Translations under genes and position numbers: made by a program
Origin: Streptomyces sp. R21
Lineage (GTDB): Bacteria > Actinomycetota > Actinomycetes > Streptomycetales > Streptomycetaceae
DNA length: 64,000 nt
Direction: 5' to 3'
Assembly: GCF_041051975.1 (NCBI RefSeq)
Contig: NZ_CP163435.1
Span: forward strand, 2,604,001 to 2,668,000
Notes under the pieces: generated by a model
Told to the model about the DNA's origin: nothing
The model's database searches: none
Seen by the model: only the letters and a program-made list of their open reading frames with translations
Shown here: in pieces, positions 14,911-23,404 of the stretch
Numbering within the stretch: the stretch's first letter is position 1
Layout: each line of letters starts with the position of its first letter

Positions 14911-15912
14911 TTGCCCGCGGGACGTTACATCGTGGAGTCGCAGACCACGAGTGAGGTGGACCCGCACGAGCGGGCCGACTTCTGGAGCGAACACATCGCG
15001 TCCTATCAGTCCCGGATGGGGTACGCCTACGCGCGCACCGACAACTTCCGCGGCGAGACGGTCCGCCAGCGCAGCGACACCTACCAGCTCGTCAGGTTCC
15101 GGTCGGACACGATCGAGTACAGCCGGACCGCCCAGCAGGTACGGCAGGACCCGGACGACGACTACCGCCTGCTGCTGCCGCTCACCGGGCAGATCACGCT
15201 GTCCCAGCAGGACCAGGTGGCGCGGCTCGCGCCGGGGGCGGGCGCCCTGGTCACCTTCGGATCCCCCTTCCAGTGCGCGCAGACGGCGTCCACCCTGGCG
15301 TTCATCTTCACCATCCCCGCCCGCGAGATCGACGGCCCGCTGAACCGGACGTCACCGCTGGCCGCCGGGCTGGACCTGACGACGGGGCTGGGGCGCGTGG
15401 TGAGCACCATGGTGCAGAGCCTGCACGAGGAACGCGACAACCTGACCGACCCCCAGTTCGACGCCGTCTCGGACCGCGTCGTCGAGCTCCTGTGCATGCT
15501 CGCGTCCGGCGACGACCGCCCGGACGCCCCGGGCCATCTCACCGAGGTCGAGGCGATGGTCCGCCGCCATGTGCGCGACCACGCGGCCGACCCCGGCCTG
15601 ACCGGCGCATCCATGGCCCGCGACCTGGGCTGGTCCCTGCGCCAGATCCAACTGGCCCTGCAACGCGTGGGCACCACCCCCCGCGACCTGATCCGCGAGG
15701 AACGCCTGCGCCTGGTCCGCGACCGCCTCCAGTGCGCCGACTGCGAACACATGACGATCACGGAACTGGCCTACGCCTCGGGCTTCTCCTCGGCCAGCAC
15801 CATGAGCACGGCCTTCCGCCAGCGCTTCGACGTGAGCCCCCGGGAGATGCGCCGCGGCCACCGCCGGCCGCCCGGTCCGAAGGAGGCCGACGGGGATTTC
15901 CCGCCCGTATGA
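14911..15912 (+). CDS. AraC-family transcriptional regulator
   Basis: 333 residues, TTG start preceded by GGAGGAG at good spacing. The N-terminal half is a cupin-like AraC_binding_2 domain (LLLPLTGQITLSQQ...ALVTFGSPF). The C-terminal 100 residues hold two helix-turn-helix units: TGASMARDLGWSLRQIQLALQ and ITELAYASGFSSASTMSTAF, followed by the AraC signature FDVSPREMRRGH. The effector is unknown. The gene is divergent from the conservon operon with a palindrome between, so control of cvnA-E, of itself, or of both is possible. Confidence 0.88.
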   Translation: MPAGRYIVESQTTSEVDPHERADFWSEHIASYQSRMGYAYARTDNFRGETVRQRSDTYQLVRFRSDTIEYSRTAQQVRQDPDDDYRLLLPLTGQITLSQQDQVARLAPGAGALVTFGSPFQCAQTASTLAFIFTIPAREIDGPLNRTSPLAAGLDLTTGLGRVVSTMVQSLHEERDNLTDPQFDAVSDRVVELLCMLASGDDRPDAPGHLTEVEAMVRRHVRDHAADPGLTGASMARDLGWSLRQIQLALQRVGTTPRDLIREERLRLVRDRLQCADCEHMTITELAYASGFSSASTMSTAFRQRFDVSPREMRRGHRRPPGPKEADGDFPPV

Positions 15913-15937
15913 GATCCCGTATGAGATCCCGTATGAG
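15904..15937. repeat. 12-bp tandem repeat at the AraC stop codon
   Basis: Almost three copies of CCCGTATGAGAT. Because the unit is a multiple of three, every copy carries an in-frame TGA; the first is the real AraC stop. It looks like a recent slippage duplication. It lies just before the msrB stop on the other strand. Confidence 0.85.
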
Positions 15938-15939
15938 GT

Positions 15940-16347
15940 TCAGCCCTCGTCGGGCGTCAGCCGCAGCGAGATGCTGTTGATGCAGTACCGCTGGTCGGTG
16001 GGGGTGGGGTACCCCTCCCCCTCGAACACGTGCCCGAGATGCGACCCGCACCGGGAACACCGCACCTCCGTCCGCACCATCCCGTGCGAGCGGTCCGAGA
16101 TCAGTTCGACGGCGTCGGAGTCCTTGGGGTCGAAGAAGCTCGGCCAGCCGCAGTGCGACTCGAACTTCTCCGTGGAGGTGAAGAGTTCGGCGCCGCAGGC
16201 GCGGCAGGAGTAGACGCCCTTGGTCTTCGTGTCGGTGTACTCACCCACGAACGCGGGCTCCGTGCCGGCCTTGCGCAGGACCGCGTACTCGGCCGGGGTC
16301 AGTTCCTCGCGCCACTGCTCGTCCGGCTTTTCGATGTCGTACGACAT
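15940..16347 (-). CDS. msrB: Peptide methionine-(R)-sulfoxide reductase MsrB
   Basis: 135 residues, the full length of a one-domain MsrB. Structural zinc ligands sit in C48-x-x-C51 and C97-x-x-C100. Catalytic Cys122 lies in QRYCINSISLR, and a possible resolving cysteine in SHCGWPSFF. It reduces methionine-R-sulfoxide in proteins, with electrons from thioredoxin, in the cytoplasm. It begins 13 bases after the murC stop, so it is probably co-transcribed with murC. Confidence 0.97.
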   Translation of the reverse strand: MSYDIEKPDEQWREELTPAEYAVLRKAGTEPAFVGEYTDTKTKGVYSCRACGAELFTSTEKFESHCGWPSFFDPKDSDAVELISDRSHGMVRTEVRCSRCGSHLGHVFEGEGYPTPTDQRYCINSISLRLTPDEG

Positions 16348-16360
16348 GAGCCTCAGCCCC

Positions 16361-17749
16361 TTACTTCGAGAGACGGTCCAGGATCAGCGGGCCGAGGTCG
16401 GTGACGTCGCCCGCGCCCATGGTGAGAACGAGATCACCGGGCTTCGCCATTCCCGCGACGACGGCGGGGGCCTCGGCCTTGTCGTGGACGGGGGTCACGT
16501 CGGCTCCGGCCGCCCGGGCCGCCTCGATGATCAGGTCGCTGGTGACACCGGGGATCGGGTCCTCGCGGGCCGGGTAGATGTCCAGGACCACGGAGGCGTC
16601 CGCCAGTGACAGGGCCTGGCCCATCTCCTTGCCGAGCTCCTGCGTGCGGGAGAAGAGGTGCGGCTGGAAGAGGACCAGGATGCGGGAGTCGCCGGCCGCC
16701 GCGCGCATCGCGTCCAGGTCCGCCGTCATCTCGGTCGGGTGGTGCGCGTAGGAGTCGATGACCTGGACGCCCGCCTCCTCGCCCTTGAGCTGGAGGCGCC
16801 GCTTGACGCCCGTGTAGCTGGCCAGCGCCGGGGCCAGCTCCGCGGCGGGGATGCCGAGGGCCACGCCTGCCGCCAGTGCGGCCACCGCGTTGTGCGCGTA
16901 GTGGCGGCCGGGGACCGAGACCGTGAAAGTCAGCTCCGCGCCGTCCAGGAGAACGGTGACCTCGCTCTTCAGGCCCTGGGGAACGACGGAGAGGACGCGT
17001 ACGTCGGCGTCCTGCGCTTCTCCGTACGTCACCGTCCGCACCGCACCGGCCAGCCGTCGGGTCAGTTCACGGGCTCCCTCGTGGTCGGACGAGATCACGA
17101 GCGTGCCGCCCGGCACGATCTTCCCGGCGAACGTCTCGAAGGACTCGTAGATCTCGTCCATGGACGCGTAGTTGGCGTGGTGGTCCAGCTCCACGTTGAG
17201 GACGATGGCGACCTCGGGCGCGTACTTGTGGAAGCTGCGGTCCGATTCGTCGGCCTCGGCGACGAAGATGTCGCCCTCGCCGTGCAGGGCGTTGGAGCCG
17301 GGGGCGTCGAGGTCGCCGCCGATCGCGTACGAGGGGTTCAGACCCAGCGAGGAGAGGGAGACCGCCAGCATCGACGTGGTCGTCGTCTTGCCGTGGGTGC
17401 CGGCGACCGCGATCGGGCGCAGTCCGTCCATCAGGCGGGCAAGCGCGTCCGAGCGGTGGACCACCGGGATGCCCAGCTCGGCCGCGCGGGCCAGCTCCGG
17501 GTTGTCCGCGCGGATCGCCGAGGAGACGACGACACAGGTGGCGTCGGACGCCAGGTGGTCGGCCGCGTGCCCGATGTGCACCGTGGCGCCCAGCGCGCGC
17601 AGGGCCTCGGCGGTGGCGGACTCCTTCGCGTCGCTGCCCGCCACCTCGGCCCCGCGCTGCGCGAGGATCTTGGCGATGCCCGACATTCCGGCGCCGCCGA
17701 TGCCGATGAAGTGCGGTCGGTCCATGGCGGTGGGAAGGCCGGGTGCCAT
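16361..17749 (-). CDS. murC: UDP-N-acetylmuramate--L-alanine ligase MurC
   Basis: 462 residues. Mur ligase order is complete: N-terminal Rossmann domain starting HFIGIGGAGMSGIAKIL, central ATPase with AGTHGKTTTTSML, and HHANYASMDEIYESF. The C-terminal domain has DSYAHHPTEM and LVLFQPHLFSRT. It adds L-alanine to UDP-MurNAc, the first step of the peptidoglycan stem peptide. AGGGAG precedes the ATG. MurC often lies in the dcw cluster; here it stands apart, with msrB downstream and a Usp-like gene upstream. Confidence 0.97.
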   Translation of the reverse strand: MAPGLPTAMDRPHFIGIGGAGMSGIAKILAQRGAEVAGSDAKESATAEALRALGATVHIGHAADHLASDATCVVVSSAIRADNPELARAAELGIPVVHRSDALARLMDGLRPIAVAGTHGKTTTTSMLAVSLSSLGLNPSYAIGGDLDAPGSNALHGEGDIFVAEADESDRSFHKYAPEVAIVLNVELDHHANYASMDEIYESFETFAGKIVPGGTLVISSDHEGARELTRRLAGAVRTVTYGEAQDADVRVLSVVPQGLKSEVTVLLDGAELTFTVSVPGRHYAHNAVAALAAGVALGIPAAELAPALASYTGVKRRLQLKGEEAGVQVIDSYAHHPTEMTADLDAMRAAAGDSRILVLFQPHLFSRTQELGKEMGQALSLADASVVLDIYPAREDPIPGVTSDLIIEAARAAGADVTPVHDKAEAPAVVAGMAKPGDLVLTMGAGDVTDLGPLILDRLSK

Positions 17750-17833
17750 GTGCGTCTCCCTGGAGTGGTGCGGCGTACGTTCAGCGCCCCACCCTAATGG
17801 CCATGGCGCACGCCATGGCCCAGCGGCCGGGCC

Positions 17834-18307
17834 TCACGCCTTGCTGTGCGAGAACAGTTTCAGCACCGGTACGCCGACCTTGTGGCGGGCCCGGGAGGCC
17901 CAGTCGCGATGGAAGAACTCCTCCACGTAGTGCGGGTCGGTGAGCACGATGACCTCGTCGGCGCCGATCTCGTCGACCAGGGCCTTGAGGGCGTCCAGCG
18001 GATGGTCCTCGATGAGCCGGCCTTCCGCCTCACTGCCGGACACCCGCAGCGCCTTCAGCGACACGTCGAGGGCCTGCTGTCCCTGGCCCACGGCGTCCTC
18101 GCCCTCCGGCGTCTCGTTCTCGTGGGCCGCCTCGTCCAGCTCGCCGAGCGCGACGTCGTCGATGGCCCGCAGCAGCCGGTCCGCCTGGTCGCCGCGCGGC
18201 TGGAGCAGCACATGGAAGCCGACCGGCTCGTCGCCGTGCAAGGTGGTGACGAACTCCACGTCGGCGGACGTCAGGGCCTTCTCGATCATCAATACGCTTG
18301 TGAACAC
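17834..18307 (-). CDS. Usp-like nucleotide-binding-fold protein
   Basis: 157 residues, GTG start. It opens MFTSVLMIEKALTSADVEFV, has an acidic middle (ELDEAAHENETPEGEDAV) and ends in IGADEVIVLTDPHYVEEFF...ARHKVGVPVLKLFSHSKA. The C-terminal half has the strand-helix-strand look of a universal-stress-protein-like fold. Homologues have sometimes been labelled indole-3-glycerol phosphate synthase, but the length and the lack of TIM-barrel motifs do not support that. It is conserved next to murC in streptomycetes by my recollection. The function is unknown. Confidence 0.65.
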   Translation of the reverse strand: MFTSVLMIEKALTSADVEFVTTLHGDEPVGFHVLLQPRGDQADRLLRAIDDVALGELDEAAHENETPEGEDAVGQGQQALDVSLKALRVSGSEAEGRLIEDHPLDALKALVDEIGADEVIVLTDPHYVEEFFHRDWASRARHKVGVPVLKLFSHSKA

Positions 18308-18440
18308 GACAGGCGCCCTTCTCCTCCGTGGGCCGTTTCCAGGCCCCTGCGGAAACCATCCTGCCCCGTGACCGCACGGGGTCTGCGCGATTTGGTGTGC
18401 CCGGCCGAAGAAAAGCGGAACGGGGTATTCCGCCGACTTG

Positions 18441-19259
18441 TCAGGACCGACGGTATCGGCTGAAGACGAACCCGGCCTCCTCCAGCAAAGACGCCAGTTC
18501 GAACCGCTGCGGCACCGCCACCGGGGGCCCTCCGGCGATGCGCTGCGCGTCCCCCGCCGTGAGCATCGGGGAGAGGGTCAGGCAGAGCTCGTCGAGTACG
18601 CCGGCCGCGACGAGCTGGCCCAGCAGGCGCGGGCCGCCCTCGGTCAGCATCCGGGTCATGCCCTGCTCGGCGAGGGCGCCGACGAGCCGGCCGGGCTCCA
18701 CACCCATGCCGTCCCCGGCGATCAGCACCCGTGCGCCCGCCTTCTCGGCGGCCGCGACCCGGTCCGGGGCCGCGGCGGCGCCCGTCAGCACCAGCGTGGG
18801 CAGCAGCGGGGAGGTAAAAAGCGGAAGCGAGAAGTCCAGGTCGAGGCTCGCGGTGACGACCGCGATCGCGGGCGCGGGGCCCTGACCGGCCGCCGCCCGC
18901 AGTTCCGCGAAGTCCTCACGCGCGCGTGCCGGGCGGTAGCCCTCCTGGCGTACCGTTTCCGCACCCACGATCACGACGTCCGCGAGAGCCCGCAGCACAC
19001 CGAAGATCCGCATGTCGGCGGGGCCGGAGATGGGCTGGGAGCGACCCTCGTGCTGGCCCGCGCCGTCGAGCGTGGACACCATGTTGGCGCGCAGCCAGGG
19101 ACCGTCCCCCGGAGGGTAGGCGTACGCCTCCGCCAGCTCGAGGAGGCCCCACTCGCGGTCTGTCACACCAGCCGTCACACCGGCCGTCACATCCGTCCCG
19201 GAGGCCCCTCCCGAGGCCTGGGCTGCTGTTTCTTCGGTCACAGGGAACAGGCGTCGCAT
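18441..19259 (-). CDS. RibD C-terminal domain pyrimidine reductase-like protein
   Basis: 272 residues from ATG 19259. It carries the RibD/DHFR-like reductase core: WLRANMVSTLDGAGQ, MRIFGVLRALADVVIVGAETVRQEGY, TRMLTEGGPRLLGQLVAAGVLDELCLTLSP. Known for the family: NADPH-dependent reduction of a pyrimidine ribosyl intermediate of riboflavin synthesis. No deaminase domain is present and no other rib gene is near, so a different small substrate is possible. It is divergent from zapE (37 bases between starts) and probably upstream of the Usp-like and murC genes on the same strand. Confidence 0.82.
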   Translation of the reverse strand: MRRLFPVTEETAAQASGGASGTDVTAGVTAGVTDREWGLLELAEAYAYPPGDGPWLRANMVSTLDGAGQHEGRSQPISGPADMRIFGVLRALADVVIVGAETVRQEGYRPARAREDFAELRAAAGQGPAPAIAVVTASLDLDFSLPLFTSPLLPTLVLTGAAAAPDRVAAAEKAGARVLIAGDGMGVEPGRLVGALAEQGMTRMLTEGGPRLLGQLVAAGVLDELCLTLSPMLTAGDAQRIAGGPPVAVPQRFELASLLEEAGFVFSRYRRS

Positions 19260-19296
19260 GTCGTGCAGTGTGGCACGGCGCTTAGAGTGGGGAACC

Positions 19297-20397
19297 GTGT
19301 CGTCCTCCACTGCCGCAACCGGTGTCCACCCGATAGCCGACGCGGCCCCGCTGTCCTTGTGCGCCCGCGAGCCGCATGTCCCCGCCGACCGGCTCGTCGC
19401 CGAGATGGTGCCGCCGCCGCGGTTCGACTCGGTCCGCTTCGAGACGTACATACCGGACCCGAACCAGCCCAGCCAGACCGAGGCCGTGCACGTCCTCGCC
19501 GGCTTCGCGGCCGGTCTCGGCGGCGCCCACGCGAGCGGGGGCGGCAAGCGGCGGCTGTTCGGTCTCGGCAAGGCCCCGAAGAAGGTCCCCACCGGCCCCC
19601 GCGGTGTCTATCTCGACGGCGGCTACGGTGTCGGCAAGACCCACCTGCTGGCCTCCCTGTGGCACGCGACCCCGGCCGAGCCCGCGCTCAAGGCCTTCGG
19701 CACCTTCGTGGAGCTGACGAACCTGGTCGGCGCGCTCGGCTTCCAGAAGACCGTCGCCACGCTGAGCGAACACCGCCTCCTCTGCATCGACGAGTTCGAG
19801 CTGGACGACCCCGGGGACACCGTTCTGGTGTCGACGCTCCTCGGCAAGCTGGTCGACGCGGGCGTGGCCCTCGCCGCCACCTCCAACACACTGCCGGGCA
19901 AGCTCGGCGAGGGGCGGTTCGCGGCCGCCGACTTCCTGCGCGAGATCCAGGGCCTGTCCGCGCACTTCCGCCCCCTGCGCATCGACGGCGAGGACTACCG
20001 CCACCGCGGACTGCCCGAGGCACCGGCGCCGTTCTCCGACGAGCAGGTCACCAAGGCGGCGTACGCCACCGAGGGCGCGTCGCTCGACGACTTCCCGCAT
20101 CTGCTCGACCACCTGGCGAAGGTGCACCCCAGCCGGTACGGCGCCCTGACCGACGACCTCACGGCCGTGTGCCTGACCGACGTCCAGCCGGTCCCGGACC
20201 AGTCGACGGCGCTGCGGCTCGTCGTGCTGGCCGACCGGCTCTACGACCGCGAAGTGCCGGTCCTCGCCTCCGGGATGCCCTTCGACAGGCTCTTCAGCGA
20301 GGAGATGCTGAACGGCGGCTACCGCAAGAAGTACTTCCGCGCGATCTCCCGGCTGACCGCCCTCGCACGGGACGCCAAGGGGCTCGTAGCGGCGTAG
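19297..20397 (+). CDS. zapE: Cell division protein ZapE (AFG1-like ATPase)
   Basis: 366 residues from the GTG at 19297, with GGGGA upstream. Motifs: Walker A GGYGVGKTHLLASL, Walker B LLCIDEFELDD, and the sensor region AATSNTLPGKLGEGRF. The C-terminal RLYDREVPVLASG and GGYRKKYFRAISRL are typical of the AFG1/ZapE family. In E. coli ZapE associates with the Z-ring; in actinomycetes the role is less studied. It is cytoplasmic and monocistronic. Confidence 0.93.
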   Translation: MSSSTAATGVHPIADAAPLSLCAREPHVPADRLVAEMVPPPRFDSVRFETYIPDPNQPSQTEAVHVLAGFAAGLGGAHASGGGKRRLFGLGKAPKKVPTGPRGVYLDGGYGVGKTHLLASLWHATPAEPALKAFGTFVELTNLVGALGFQKTVATLSEHRLLCIDEFELDDPGDTVLVSTLLGKLVDAGVALAATSNTLPGKLGEGRFAAADFLREIQGLSAHFRPLRIDGEDYRHRGLPEAPAPFSDEQVTKAAYATEGASLDDFPHLLDHLAKVHPSRYGALTDDLTAVCLTDVQPVPDQSTALRLVVLADRLYDREVPVLASGMPFDRLFSEEMLNGGYRKKYFRAISRLTALARDAKGLVAA

Positions 20398-20502
20398 CGG
20401 GCTTCGTGCGGCCGTCGCAGACCTCGTAGGGGCGTCGCAGATTCGAACACCAGGGGAACACGGGTCAGTTCAAGCCATTCCCACCTCGCGTTTTGGGCTT
20501 TT

Positions 20503-20553
20503 CTTTACCCGAAACGTAAAGTTAACCTTGCAAACAACTTAGGCGCGTTAACG
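20503..20553. promoter_or_regulatory. AT-rich promoter region with CTTTAC/GTAAAG and GTTAAC dyads
   Basis: A markedly AT-rich island between zapE and the small secreted protein. CTTTAC (20503-20508) mirrors GTAAAG (20516-20521), and GTTAAC occurs at 20521 and 20547 (the latter inside the dyad CGTTAACG). It is probably promoter plus operator sequence for the gene at 20599. Confidence 0.5.
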
Positions 20554-20598
20554 TATTTGAGGACGCAAGCCGAGGGATGCAGGCAGAGGGGAGGGCGC

Positions 20599-20994
20599 AT
20601 GGTGCGGAGTACAACGGTCCGGTTCGTGCTGGCGACGCTCTCCGCCGTCCTGCTTGCCCTGCAACTCTTCGCTCCCACCGCGTCGTTCGGGTCCGCGCAC
20701 AGCACCACTCACGCGTCCGGCGCCAAGGTCACGGGCACCGCCGCCGTCGCCAAGCGCGCGGACGAGATCGTCACGTGCGGCGGCCTCGAACACTCCGCGG
20801 CACCCACCGGCCCACTGCGCACCCGTGACCGGCACCGCGTCGCGGCGGACTCGGCCCCCGAGCCGCCCGCCCGCGTCCTGCTGGTGTACGACACCACGGT
20901 CTCGGCTCCCACCGGGACCGACGGCACCACGCATCACCTCTCAAGATCATCAACCGCCCACTCTCCGGCGGCACTTCAGGTATTCCGCTGCTGA
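20599..20994 (+). CDS. Small secreted or membrane-anchored hypothetical protein
   Basis: 131 residues. ATG 20599 is placed by GGAGG eight bases upstream; an in-frame start 14 codons earlier lacks one. It begins with a signal-peptide-like segment (MVRSTTVRFVLATLSAVLLALQLFAP). A low-complexity, histidine/threonine-containing mature part follows, without recognised domain, and a single cysteine sits near the end. It is separated from zapE by an AT-rich promoter region and followed by a short hairpin. The function is unknown. Confidence 0.6.
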   Translation: MVRSTTVRFVLATLSAVLLALQLFAPTASFGSAHSTTHASGAKVTGTAAVAKRADEIVTCGGLEHSAAPTGPLRTRDRHRVAADSAPEPPARVLLVYDTTVSAPTGTDGTTHHLSRSSTAHSPAALQVFRC

Positions 20995-21005
20995 GCTGCC
21001 GCACG

Positions 21006-21024
21006 CCCTGTCGTCACGACAGGG
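21006..21024. terminator. Short palindrome/terminator before carbonic anhydrase
   Basis: CCCTGTCGT and ACGACAGGG flank one base, giving a 7-bp stem with a five-base loop. It starts 12 bases after the small secreted protein's stop. It may equally be an operator for the downstream operon. Confidence 0.5.
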
Positions 21025-21181
21025 TCAGGGTACGAGCCGGCACCGACCCGCCCTGAAGATCTGGGCCCCCACCACGCCACGTCCGCCGAGCGCGTCGACG
21101 TGGGGTCATGCCGTCGTACCCGCATCTGCCATGTTCTCGTAAGCCGACGCGCCAACTGAGGCGCGCCAGGAGGAACTGACA

Positions 21182-21760
21182 ATGCAGCCCCTCATCGATC
21201 ACGCCCGTGCGCACGGACAGCGCCCCGAGGAGTTCGCCCGGCTGGCCGAGGGCCAGTCGCCGCAGGTCCTGTTCATCACCTGCTCGGACTCCCGGGTCGT
21301 CCCCGCCCTGATCACCGGCGCCCGGCCCGGTGAGCTCTTCGAACTGCGCACCGCGGGCAACATCGTCCCCCCGTACGTCTCGCAGCACCCCACCGGCGAG
21401 GCAGCCACCATCGAGTACGCCGTCGAAGTGCTCGGCGTATCCGACGTCATCGTCTGCGGACACTCGCACTGCGGCGCCGTAGGCGCGCTGGTGCGCGGCG
21501 ACGACCTGAACGCCGTACCCGCCGTGCGCGACTGGCTGGCGCACGCGACGCCCCGCCCCGAAGGGGCCGTCGAGGACCCCACCGTCACCGAGGCCGTGCA
21601 GAGCCACGTCCTGACCCAGTTGCTGCGCCTGCGCTCGTACCCCGGCATCGCGGAGAAGCTGACGAGCGGTCAACTGCGCCTGCATGCCTGGTTCTACGAG
21701 GTGCACACCGGCTCAGTACTGGCCCACCGCCCGCAGTCCGACACCTTCGACGCCCTGTGA
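21182..21760 (+). CDS. Beta-carbonic anhydrase
   Basis: 192 residues, preceded by AGGAGG. Zinc ligands are Cys34 (in FITCSDSRVV, with the CxDxR dyad D36/R38), His94 and Cys97 (in CGHSHCGAV). It interconverts CO2 and bicarbonate in the cytoplasm. The stop overlaps the start of a SulP transporter (GTGA). A carbonic anhydrase coupled to SulP is a known pairing in bicarbonate transport, so the two genes probably supply bicarbonate for carboxylases. Confidence 0.95.
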   Translation: MQPLIDHARAHGQRPEEFARLAEGQSPQVLFITCSDSRVVPALITGARPGELFELRTAGNIVPPYVSQHPTGEAATIEYAVEVLGVSDVIVCGHSHCGAVGALVRGDDLNAVPAVRDWLAHATPRPEGAVEDPTVTEAVQSHVLTQLLRLRSYPGIAEKLTSGQLRLHAWFYEVHTGSVLAHRPQSDTFDAL

Positions 21761-23265
21761 GCGCCGACATGAAGCCATCGAAGTCGGTGGAGCCGACGAA
21801 ATCCACGAAGTCGCTCCGACTCCCTTATCTGCGGCAGGACTTCGCCGCCTCGCTCGTCGTGTTCCTGGTCGCCCTGCCGCTGTGCGTGGGCGTGGCCGTC
21901 GCGTCCGGTGTGCCGGCCGAACTCGGGCTCGTCACCGGCATCGTGGGCGGAATCGTCACCGGTCTGATGCGCGGCAGCAGCCTCCAGGTCTCGGGTCCCG
22001 CAGCGGGCCTGACGGTGCTGGTCTACGAGGCTGTGCGGGAGTTCGGACTGCCCGCCCTCGGGGTCATCGTGCTGACCTCGGGAGCACTCCAACTCCTCAT
22101 GGGCGCCCTGAAGTTGGGGCGCTACTTCCGGGCCATCTCGGTCTCCGTCGTCGAGGGCATGCTGGCCGGCATCGGGCTCGTCCTGATCGCCGGGCAGCTC
22201 TACTCGGTGGCCGGAACCAAGGCCCCGGCCTCGGGCCTCGGAAAGATAGCCGGGCTGCCCGAGGCGCTCTTCGAGGCGGCCGGGAACACCACGGCGCTGG
22301 CCTCTCTGGCGCTGGGCGCGGGCACCGTCGCCGTACTCGTGCTGTGGAAGCGGATGCCGCGCCGGGTGCGCACGGTGCCGGGGCCGCTGGCCGCGGTCGG
22401 GCTGGCCACGCTCGCCGCGCTCGTCCTCGATCTGCCGGTGGCGACGGTCGAGGTGAAGGGCCTGCTCGACTCGATCCAGCCGCCGCCTCTGGACGCCTTC
22501 GGCGAACTCGCGGGCGTCGGCCTGCTCGGCACGATCGTGGCGTTCACGCTGATCGCCTCCGCCGAGTCGCTCTTCAGCGCGGCGGCCGTGGACCGGCTGC
22601 ACGACGGGCCGCGCACCGAGTACGACAAGGAACTGATGGCGCAGGGCGCGGGCAACGCGGTGTGCGGGCTCCTCGGCGCCCTGCCGATGACCGCGGTGAT
22701 CGTGCGCAGCGCGGCCAATGTCCAGGCGGGCGCGAAGACCAAGGCGTCCCGGGTGCTGCACGGCGTATGGCTGCTGCTGTTCGCGGCGCTGCTGCCGTCC
22801 GTGCTCGCGTACATCCCGATACCGGCCCTCGCGGGCATCCTCGTGCACGCCGGCGCCAAGCTCATTCCCGTACGGGAGATCGTCGGGCTGTGGCGCGAGC
22901 ACCGCGGCGAGGCGCTGATCCTCGTCGTGACGGCCGTGTCGATCGTCGCGGTGAGCATGTTCGAGGGCGTGCTGATCGGCCTCGCGCTGGCTGTCGTGAA
23001 GACGGCGTGGGAGGCCTCGCACGTGCGGATGGAGGTCATAGACAAGGGCGCCGGGCCCGTCCAGGCGTATCTGTCCGGCAACGCGACCTTCCTGCGGCTG
23101 CCGAAGATCCTCGACAGCCTGGAGGCACTGCCGCAGGACCGGCCGGTCGAGCTGGACCTCTCCGGCCTGCACCACCTGGACCACGCGTGCCGCACGGCGC
23201 TGGAGAACTGGTCGGCGCGGCACAGCGCCGAGGGCATCGAGCCGGTGCGGGTCACAACCGGCTGA
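21757..23265 (+). CDS. SulP/SLC26-family anion transporter with STAS domain
   Basis: 502 residues, GTG start overlapping the carbonic anhydrase stop. The transmembrane domain is hydrophobic and long, opening LPYLRQDFAASLVVFLVALPLCVGVAVASG, with the SulP pattern GPAAGLTVLVY and SAESLFSAAAVDRL. The cytosolic C-terminus (from about 420) is a STAS domain (VELDLSGLHHLDHACRTALENW). SulP proteins move sulfate, bicarbonate or dicarboxylates; bicarbonate is favoured here by the coupling to carbonic anhydrase. That is inference. Confidence 0.92.
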   Translation: MSADMKPSKSVEPTKSTKSLRLPYLRQDFAASLVVFLVALPLCVGVAVASGVPAELGLVTGIVGGIVTGLMRGSSLQVSGPAAGLTVLVYEAVREFGLPALGVIVLTSGALQLLMGALKLGRYFRAISVSVVEGMLAGIGLVLIAGQLYSVAGTKAPASGLGKIAGLPEALFEAAGNTTALASLALGAGTVAVLVLWKRMPRRVRTVPGPLAAVGLATLAALVLDLPVATVEVKGLLDSIQPPPLDAFGELAGVGLLGTIVAFTLIASAESLFSAAAVDRLHDGPRTEYDKELMAQGAGNAVCGLLGALPMTAVIVRSAANVQAGAKTKASRVLHGVWLLLFAALLPSVLAYIPIPALAGILVHAGAKLIPVREIVGLWREHRGEALILVVTAVSIVAVSMFEGVLIGLALAVVKTAWEASHVRMEVIDKGAGPVQAYLSGNATFLRLPKILDSLEALPQDRPVELDLSGLHHLDHACRTALENWSARHSAEGIEPVRVTTG

Positions 23266-23283
23266 CCTGCACCGTTCCACCCA

Positions 23284-23323
23284 CTCGGGCCCGTGGTCGA
23301 GCATTCTCGACCGCGGGCCCGAG
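23284..23323. terminator. Strong hairpin terminator after the CA-SulP operon
   Basis: An 18-bp stem with a single G/T-type mismatch and a CATT loop begins 19 bases after the SulP stop. It separates the operon from the SPFH gene. Confidence 0.85.
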
Positions 23324-23404
23324 TCGGGCATATCGTTGCATTAATGGTCGTATGCTCTCGCGAGCGCGCGACCGGTGGCAGGCGACGGCCGGAAGGGGGT
23401 CGTC

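Noticed and set aside
17834..18307. Label indole-3-glycerol phosphate synthase for the 157-residue protein next to murC
   Set aside because: Too short for the TIM barrel and none of its active-site motifs is present; a Usp-like fold fits better.
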